Assembly (NCBI GenBank): GCA_019694395.1
Contig: JAIBCC010000016.1
Coordinates: 62,001-126,000 of the forward strand
Source: Pyrinomonadaceae bacterium
GTDB taxonomy: Bacteria > Acidobacteriota > Blastocatellia > Pyrinomonadales > Pyrinomonadaceae
Direction of reading: 5' to 3'
DNA: 64,000 nt
In this document: positions 59,854-64,000 of the stretch, in pieces
Layout: each line of letters opens with the position of its first letter
How positions within the stretch are numbered: the first letter of the stretch is position 1
Program-made: the position numbers and the translations under genes
Notes under the pieces: model-generated
Told to the model about the DNA's origin: nothing
What the model saw: the letters and a program-made list of their open reading frames with translations, nothing else
The model's database searches: none

Positions 59854-60542
59854 TTTTTTACGAATTTATAGCCGATTCCGCGCACTGTTTGCAAAATTTT
59901 CGGACTATTCGGCTCATTTTCCAAAAGCCGCCGTAGTCGAACAATAAAATTATCAATCGCCCGTGTGTCTGTTTCCTGATTTAAGCCCCAAACATCCTGC
60001 AAAATTTCTTTACGCGAGACTGCTTTTCCTTCATTCTCAATCAGATGCCGCAGAAGTTTAGCTTCCATCAAGGTAAGTTTAACGGTTTCGGTTTCGGTTT
60101 TTAATTCGAGATTCTGAAAATCAATAGTTTTGCTATTGATAGTGAAAATATCTTCCGATTTTTTCGTTTCTTTCTGGAACCATTCCCGGCGGCGCAGCAA
60201 CCCGTTCAATCTGGCAATAAAAATTGCTAAATCGAATGGTTTCGGCAAATAATCATCTGCACCGGCTTCAAATCCCAGTAAAACATCTTCGGGTTTTCCA
60301 AGCGCGGTGAGCATCAAAATCGGCGTAAAATTTTCTTGTGAGCGTAAAGTGCGGGCAACTTCAAAACCGTCAATTTCCGGCAGCATAACATCTAAAATAA
60401 TTGCATCAAACTCTTTATTGGCAAGTATTTCCAACGCAATTTTACCGTCTTGAGCGATTTCCGTCTCATAATCTTCGAGTTCAAGATTGAACTTTAAACC
60501 CTCCGCCAGATGCTGTTCGTCTTCAACAATTAAGATTTTCAT
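59850..60542 (-). CDS. OmpR/PhoB-family response regulator
   Basis: A 230-residue regulator: receiver domain with phospho-acceptor Asp51 (DAIILDVMLPEIDGFEVA), Lys in LPKPF, and a winged-helix output domain (KLTLMEAKLLRHLIENEGKAVSRKEILQDVWG, RAIDNFIVRLRRLLE). Paired with the kinase 3 bp upstream. Target genes are unknown; the desaturase is the nearest neighbour beyond the kinase. Confidence 0.95.
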   Translation of the reverse strand: MKILIVEDEQHLAEGLKFNLELEDYETEIAQDGKIALEILANKEFDAIILDVMLPEIDGFEVARTLRSQENFTPILMLTALGKPEDVLLGFEAGADDYLPKPFDLAIFIARLNGLLRRREWFQKETKKSEDIFTINSKTIDFQNLELKTETETVKLTLMEAKLLRHLIENEGKAVSRKEILQDVWGLNQETDTRAIDNFIVRLRRLLENEPNSPKILQTVRGIGYKFVKN

Positions 60543-60545
60543 ATA

Positions 60546-61439
60546 TTACGCTTTCGGCAGTTGAATGGTAAAAACGCTTCCTTTTCCTTCGCCGTCGCTT
60601 TCGGCAAAAACTTTTCCGCCGTGATTTTTGATGACAGATTGAACAATGAAAAGCCCTAAACCTGTTCCTTTTTTCTTTTGCGTCATCGAATTTGCCACCC
60701 GATAAAATCTTTTAAAAACCCTTTTTTGTTCTTCGGTAGGAATTCCGATCCCTTCGTCCCTGATCCGAACAATAATATTTTTGCGGTCTAGATTTCTGGC
60801 TCTGACGGAGACTTTAATTTTGTCTTTTGAATATTTTACGGCATTATCCAAAAGATTTGTAAAGACCGAAAGCAATTCATTTCTATCGCCCGAAATTTCA
60901 AAAACCGATTCATTTTTGGCAAAGATCATTTCTTCATCCTGTAAATGATAACGATTTTTGATAACTGAAACAGCTTCTTCGAGCAATGAATTGATTTCAA
61001 TTTTTGTGATGTTTCGCAGACCTTCCCGGCTTTCACGGGTGCGCGAAGCCTGCAAAACCTGCTCAACCGTATTCAGTAAACGATTGTTATCTTTCAGCAT
61101 TATATCGTAAAATTCACGACGTTTTTCTTCGCTCAAATCTCGTGTTTTCAAGGTTTCAAGGTAAAGTTTGATCGAAGCGATCGGCGTTTTCAGTTCGTGC
61201 GTAACAGCATTCAAAAAAGCGTCCTGTTGTTCATTACGGCGGATTTCACGAATCAAAAAAATTGTGTTCAAAACCAATCCCGTAATGATCGCCGCAAAAA
61301 AAATGATGCCGATAATGAGGACGGCAACTCTTTCTAAACTGAACAAAATCCAACCGACTTGCAGAGCAATCGCCAATCCAATTAGGCAACTGCCGAAAAT
61401 CAGGAAGAAAATTGTTACGCCGCGACGACTATTTCGCAT
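60546..61439 (-). CDS. Sensor histidine kinase with two membrane helices and almost no external domain
   Basis: A 297-residue kinase. Two helices (about 9-33 and 39-62) are joined by only a few residues, so it likely senses the membrane or a partner rather than a ligand. The HisKA domain has His81 in HELKTP; the ATPase has NLLDNAVKYS, IRDEGIGI and GTGLGLFIVQ. Its stop is 3 bp before the response regulator start. Confidence 0.94.
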   Translation of the reverse strand: MRNSRRGVTIFFLIFGSCLIGLAIALQVGWILFSLERVAVLIIGIIFFAAIITGLVLNTIFLIREIRRNEQQDAFLNAVTHELKTPIASIKLYLETLKTRDLSEEKRREFYDIMLKDNNRLLNTVEQVLQASRTRESREGLRNITKIEINSLLEEAVSVIKNRYHLQDEEMIFAKNESVFEISGDRNELLSVFTNLLDNAVKYSKDKIKVSVRARNLDRKNIIVRIRDEGIGIPTEEQKRVFKRFYRVANSMTQKKKGTGLGLFIVQSVIKNHGGKVFAESDGEGKGSVFTIQLPKA

Positions 61440-61550
61440 TATTTGATTGTAATTGGAAACCTTAAAAGAGAAAACTCTGTAGGCAAAAACACAAAATGCG
61501 GAAGGCTGGAAAACTCCCTCCGCATTCTAGAATCTGCAATCCGCAATGGT

Positions 61551-62453
61551 TTATGCCGGTTGCTGCCAAAATTCAGGCGTTTCGTCTATTTCGAGCTTTC
61601 CTTTTTGCTGTTTGGATTCATATTCCTTCAAATTAAACTCTTTCAGATTCCAGGCTAAACCAAGTTTTTCCAGAGTTTTGATCTGAATCCAGTTAATATC
61701 AATCTCGCGCCAGGTCAAACCGTGACGAACCGAGGTCGGATGTGCGTGATGATTATTGTGCCAGCCTTCGCCCCAACTAAGCAGGGCAACCCACCAGTTA
61801 TTGGTCGAATCATCAGAAACTTCAAAACGGCGCGAACCCCAAACGTGTGTGACCGAATTTACAAACCAGGTAAAATGCCAGTTCAGTGTGACAGGCAGGA
61901 ATACGCCCCACAAAACCATTGACCAACCGCCGATAAATCCTAAAATAATTCCCGAAAGAATCGTCGGAACATACCAATATTTTGAAATAATAACTAACGA
62001 TTTGTCTTTCAAAAGGTCGGGAACATAACGTTTTTCGACTTCTGCGCTGTTGTCCTGCGAAGTCCCTCGCAAAACCCAGCCGATATGCGAAAAGAAAAAT
62101 CCGTAACGCGGACTATGCGGATCTTGGTCGGTTTCGCAAAATTGATGATGCAACCGATGAGTTGTCACCCAATCAATCGGACTTCCTTGCAAAGCCATTG
62201 AACCGAAAACAGCTAGAATGTCTTTTAACCAATCCGGAGTTTGAAAACCGCGATGCGTCAATTGACGATGAAATCCTAAACCGATGCCGACACTGCCGAC
62301 TAACCACCAGACAATAAAAAAGACGATCAGATTAGCCCAGCTAAATGTAAATAATGCCCAAACTGCTAATATATGAAAAATGGCGATAGGAACTGATGTT
62401 TCCCAATTTATTTTTCCGCTCTTGCGTTCTGTCGCTGTTGATATTTTTTCCAA
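61551..62453 (-). CDS. Acyl-CoA/acyl-lipid delta-9-type fatty acid desaturase
   Basis: A 300-residue membrane di-iron desaturase with the three His boxes: HRQLTHRGF (about 62-70), HRLHHQ (about 100-105) and HNNHHAHP (about 237-244), and four hydrophobic helices. It would introduce a double bond in membrane fatty acids. The start is TTG at 62453, with GAGG 7-10 bases before it. The two-component genes lie just downstream on the same strand. Confidence 0.93.
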   Translation of the reverse strand: MEKISTATERKSGKINWETSVPIAIFHILAVWALFTFSWANLIVFFIVWWLVGSVGIGLGFHRQLTHRGFQTPDWLKDILAVFGSMALQGSPIDWVTTHRLHHQFCETDQDPHSPRYGFFFSHIGWVLRGTSQDNSAEVEKRYVPDLLKDKSLVIISKYWYVPTILSGIILGFIGGWSMVLWGVFLPVTLNWHFTWFVNSVTHVWGSRRFEVSDDSTNNWWVALLSWGEGWHNNHHAHPTSVRHGLTWREIDINWIQIKTLEKLGLAWNLKEFNLKEYESKQQKGKLEIDETPEFWQQPA

Positions 62454-62570
62454 TTTATACCTCAGATGAATTATGAAATTTTACACAAAGGGTTTTGTGT
62501 TAATTTGAATTCTAACAGGCTTTTGCAGGTTGAATTGTAAGACTTTCGTAATATCTTATTATTTTGCCTA

Positions 62571-62747
62571 GATGCGTAAAGAGGCAAATGTAACAAAACA
62601 ATTAAGCAAAATGCCGTTGCCAAGTGAGTTAGGATGTGGCTTTACGCATCCCAAAGTAAAGCAACAAGTCACAAAGTTGCCACGAGCATTGTTTAAAACT
62701 GAGCAGTGACAGACTGAGCGAATGAAAAGCCCGGACTGTCACTTTTT
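62571..62747 (+). ncRNA. Candidate structured RNA
   Basis: GATGCGTAAAG (62571-62581) is perfectly complementary to CTTTACGCATC (62640-62650), enclosing 58 bases. About 55 bases later a terminator closes the region: AGTGACAG (62705-62712) against CTGTCACT (62736-62743) and TTTTT. The 180-bp region has no gene and would make a discrete transcript. I do not recognise the RNA family; 6S, tmRNA and RNase P RNA do not fit. The 337-bp gap 62454-62790 holds nothing else I can name. Confidence 0.4.
62705..62747 (+). terminator. Terminator of the candidate RNA
   Basis: An 8-bp perfect stem (AGTGACAG/CTGTCACT) with a 23-base loop holding CCCGG, then T residues at 62743-62747. It sits 44 bp before the next gene's start, so it may also act as an attenuator for it. 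Confidence 0.6.
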
Positions 62748-62790
62748 GTTTTGAGACAAGCGAATTTATCTAAATGAGGAAAGAAAATCT

Positions 62791-63393
62791 ATGCAAAATG
62801 AAACCAATATTTTTACTGATAATGGATTAGAGAACATTTTTAATGGTGCGATTTTGACCAATGAAAACGGAGAAAAACAGCCAATAGGTTATCGTTTGGA
62901 AAATCTAAATTCTGTAAACTGTCCGATCTATGCGAGAGGTCACAAAGATAATAATGGCGTGTATTCTGCAAATGGCTTTGTTTATGGAATCAAACGCAGA
63001 AACCAAAGAAACAAATCATTATTTTTCCCAAGTGATTGGACAAAAGAAAAAGTAATCGAAGCTATTTCCGAAGCCTACGAGACGCGAGAAGTTAAAAACT
63101 CTAAGACTGTTGGAACTTCTGCAAATGGTCTAAAAATTCGTTTATGGCTTGATGAGAATGGCAGAATCTTTGATGCAATGCCATACAGAACAAATGAATT
63201 TGGCGAAGTAATAACAAGACCGGGTAGAAAAAGAAAAGGTTGTAAAACTTGCGGACAGCCAAAACATTCAGTTTGTTTCAATCATTCTTCATTACCAAAT
63301 CCCCAAATAAGCAATCTAATTTGGAAAAAAGTAAAGTTTTTTTCAAGAAGATTCTATTTCAATTTAATAAAGAATTTGGGCTTTTCGGTGTGA
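62791..63393 (+). CDS. Protein with an EndoU-like pattern, function uncertain
   Basis: A 200-residue protein, no signal peptide. A central stretch (about 46-130) reads ARGHKDNNG, then LFFPSDWTKEKVIEAISEAYE and GLKIRLWLDENGRIFDAMP. This resembles the second half of bacterial EndoU RNase domains (His, FP-x-x-W, a helix, then the G-x-x-I-R strand pair), though a clear HxGGGH motif is lacking. The end has CKTC and a CxxH, a possible small zinc site. GAGGAAAG precedes the start. EndoU identity is weak. Confidence 0.45.
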   Translation: MQNETNIFTDNGLENIFNGAILTNENGEKQPIGYRLENLNSVNCPIYARGHKDNNGVYSANGFVYGIKRRNQRNKSLFFPSDWTKEKVIEAISEAYETREVKNSKTVGTSANGLKIRLWLDENGRIFDAMPYRTNEFGEVITRPGRKRKGCKTCGQPKHSVCFNHSSLPNPQISNLIWKKVKFFSRRFYFNLIKNLGFSV

Positions 63394-63418
63394 TTTCCCG
63401 TGATTTTTGAATTTTATA

Positions 63419-63446
63419 TGTCGTAGATTGTCGTAGGATGTCATAG
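63419..63446. repeat. Three direct repeats at 10-bp period (iteron-like)
   Basis: TGTCGTAG at 63419-63426 and 63429-63436 and TGTCATAG at 63439-63446 fall on one face of the helix. They lie 66 bp upstream of the leader peptide, like operator iterons for a DNA-binding protein or a plasmid-type replication initiator. Confidence 0.55.
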
Positions 63447-63511
63447 CTTTTCAAGGTAACATTTCAGCTAAAAATCGTGTAAAGTCAATGGAATTAGGAG
63501 GAAAGGCAATA

Positions 63512-63553
63512 ATGAACAGAGTTTCAATTGCTACTTTACCGGAAAAGCTATGA
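63512..63553 (+). CDS. 13-residue leader peptide
   Basis: MNRVSIATLPEKL is read from an ATG with a strong AGGAGG ribosome site at 63496-63501. Its TGA overlaps the ATG of the next gene (ATGA at 63550-63553), so ribosomes finishing here can reinitiate there. Its main function may be coupling. Confidence 0.55.
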   Translation: MNRVSIATLPEKL

Positions 63554-63873
63554 CAAAACTTGAAAGACAGATTCTGAAAAAACAACACGAACTTAAAGAA
63601 CTAAGGATTAAACGAGCTGAGGAAAAGCGTTTAGAAGCCATAAAACGCAGAGGAAAAGCTAAACCAAAAGGCAGACCAAGAATTGCAAAAGTAAGATTAT
63701 TAGAAGCCAAATTATTAGCGTTAGACAATCCATTGACTTGGGTAGCTTTCAAAATGAACCTTTCGCTCATAACTCTAAGAAGATACGGTATAACGAGAAA
63801 GAACCTAAATAGAGAAATCGAAGAAGCTACCTTGCCTAAAATTGAGAATATTGAGGGGGCAAATTCTTTATGA
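63550..63873 (+). CDS. Basic DNA-binding-like protein: coiled coil, GRPR motif and helix-turn-helix
   Basis: A 107-residue, strongly basic protein. Residues 1-35 form a charged helix (coiled coil). KAKPKGRPRIAK (about 37-48) resembles the GRP arm before the helix-turn-helix in serine recombinases such as Hin, and also an AT-hook. Then LLALDNPLTWVAFKMNLSLITLRRYGI fits a helix-turn-helix. There is no catalytic domain, so it is probably a regulator or accessory factor. ATGA overlaps couple it to both neighbours. An overlapping frame on the other strand is judged a shadow. Confidence 0.55.
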   Translation: MTKLERQILKKQHELKELRIKRAEEKRLEAIKRRGKAKPKGRPRIAKVRLLEAKLLALDNPLTWVAFKMNLSLITLRRYGITRKNLNREIEEATLPKIENIEGANSL

Positions 63874-64000
63874 ATATTATCCAAGAATTACGCAACGTTG
63901 ATGAACGATTTAAAAGAGAAGTGGGCAAACTGCAAACTATGTTTCAAATGGCGAGACGTTTTCGAGAAGGTTGTAAAGGACTTGCTAAAAATAAAACAGA
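63870..64000 (+). CDS. Partial gene running off the window
   Basis: Starts with ATG at 63870 after a GAGGGGG ribosome site and overlaps the previous stop by 4 bp. The visible 43 codons (NIIQELRNVDERFKREVGKL...) are helical and basic. The rest lies beyond the window, so no function can be given. Confidence 0.6.
   Translation, partial: MNIIQELRNVDERFKREVGKLQTMFQMARRFREGCKGLAKNKT

Noticed and set aside
62571..62650. Retron-like ncRNA with a1/a2 complementary ends
   Set aside because: The paired ends look right, but no reverse transcriptase gene follows and the enclosed segment is only 58 bases.
63531..63884. 117-codon frame on the minus strand
   Set aside because: It lies opposite the rightward gene, which has ATGA couplings at both ends and a strong upstream ribosome site. 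The minus frame has none.
1..64000. tRNA or rRNA genes
   Set aside because: No cloverleaf with a TTC-loop consensus and no conserved rRNA segment was noticed in either strand. A tRNAscan run would be needed to be certain.

Overview
The window looks like a chromosomal segment of a low-GC member of the Acidobacteriota, probably Blastocatellia/Pyrinomonadaceae. This is an inference. It rests on a TIGR02999-type ECF sigma factor near a large Ser/Thr kinase with a periplasmic PD40 propeller, an alternative complex III operon fused to an A2-type cytochrome oxidase operon, many secreted proteins of unknown function, and the overall composition. No rRNA, tRNA or CRISPR array was seen.

Layout. 0.1-3.7 kb: a divergent arsI/arsR pair, tlyA, a stand-alone cupin and a Bax1-like (DUF790) nuclease. 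3.9-13.6 kb: ECF sigma factor, lytic transglycosylase, membrane Ser/Thr kinase, then secreted proteins (BON domain, papain-like protease, and an acidic protein with its own putative Cys/His/Asp triad), an M20 peptidase and a lipoprotein. 13.7-19.2 kb: the type IV pilus motor genes pilB-(unknown)-pilT-pilC, with a clear promoter and terminator. 19.4-25.1 kb: methyltransferases and unknown proteins, interrupted by a 474-bp unit with perfect 25-bp inverted repeats around a GxxExxY nuclease gene. 25.1-33.6 kb: thyA, purB, purS-purQ, three DUF4870 membrane proteins, a GHMP kinase, a DedA-like protein and secreted proteins. 33.6-48.7 kb: a ROK protein, then actABCDEF, an unknown membrane protein, SCO and ctaCDEF. 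Together these encode quinol to cytochrome c to oxygen electron transfer. 48.7-56 kb: three LolA-like or lipoprotein genes, a LolD/MacB-type ATPase, a radical SAM enzyme and glpD. 56-59.9 kb: repeats, a broken WD40 gene, a DUF4410 protein, three tandem Sm-like membrane proteins and a PD-(D/E)XK nuclease. 59.9-62.5 kb: a two-component system and a fatty acid desaturase. 62.5-64 kb: an accessory-looking module with a structured non-coding segment, an EndoU-like protein, 10-bp iterons, a 13-codon leader peptide and a resolvase-HTH-like protein. The last gene runs off the window.

Two genome-wide habits stand out. First, many intergenic regions consist of tandem 7-9 bp words, often followed by their inverted complement so that they fold into long hairpins. 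The words differ between loci but some recur, and they often begin on or next to the stop codon of the upstream gene. Second, several good promoters have the -10 box only 6-20 bp before the start codon, which suggests leaderless or near-leaderless mRNAs.

The strongest candidates for something undescribed are the GxxExxY inverted-repeat unit (21.5-22.0 kb), the word-repeat hairpin family, the paired secreted cysteine-protease-like genes (9.1-11.9 kb) and the right-end accessory module.
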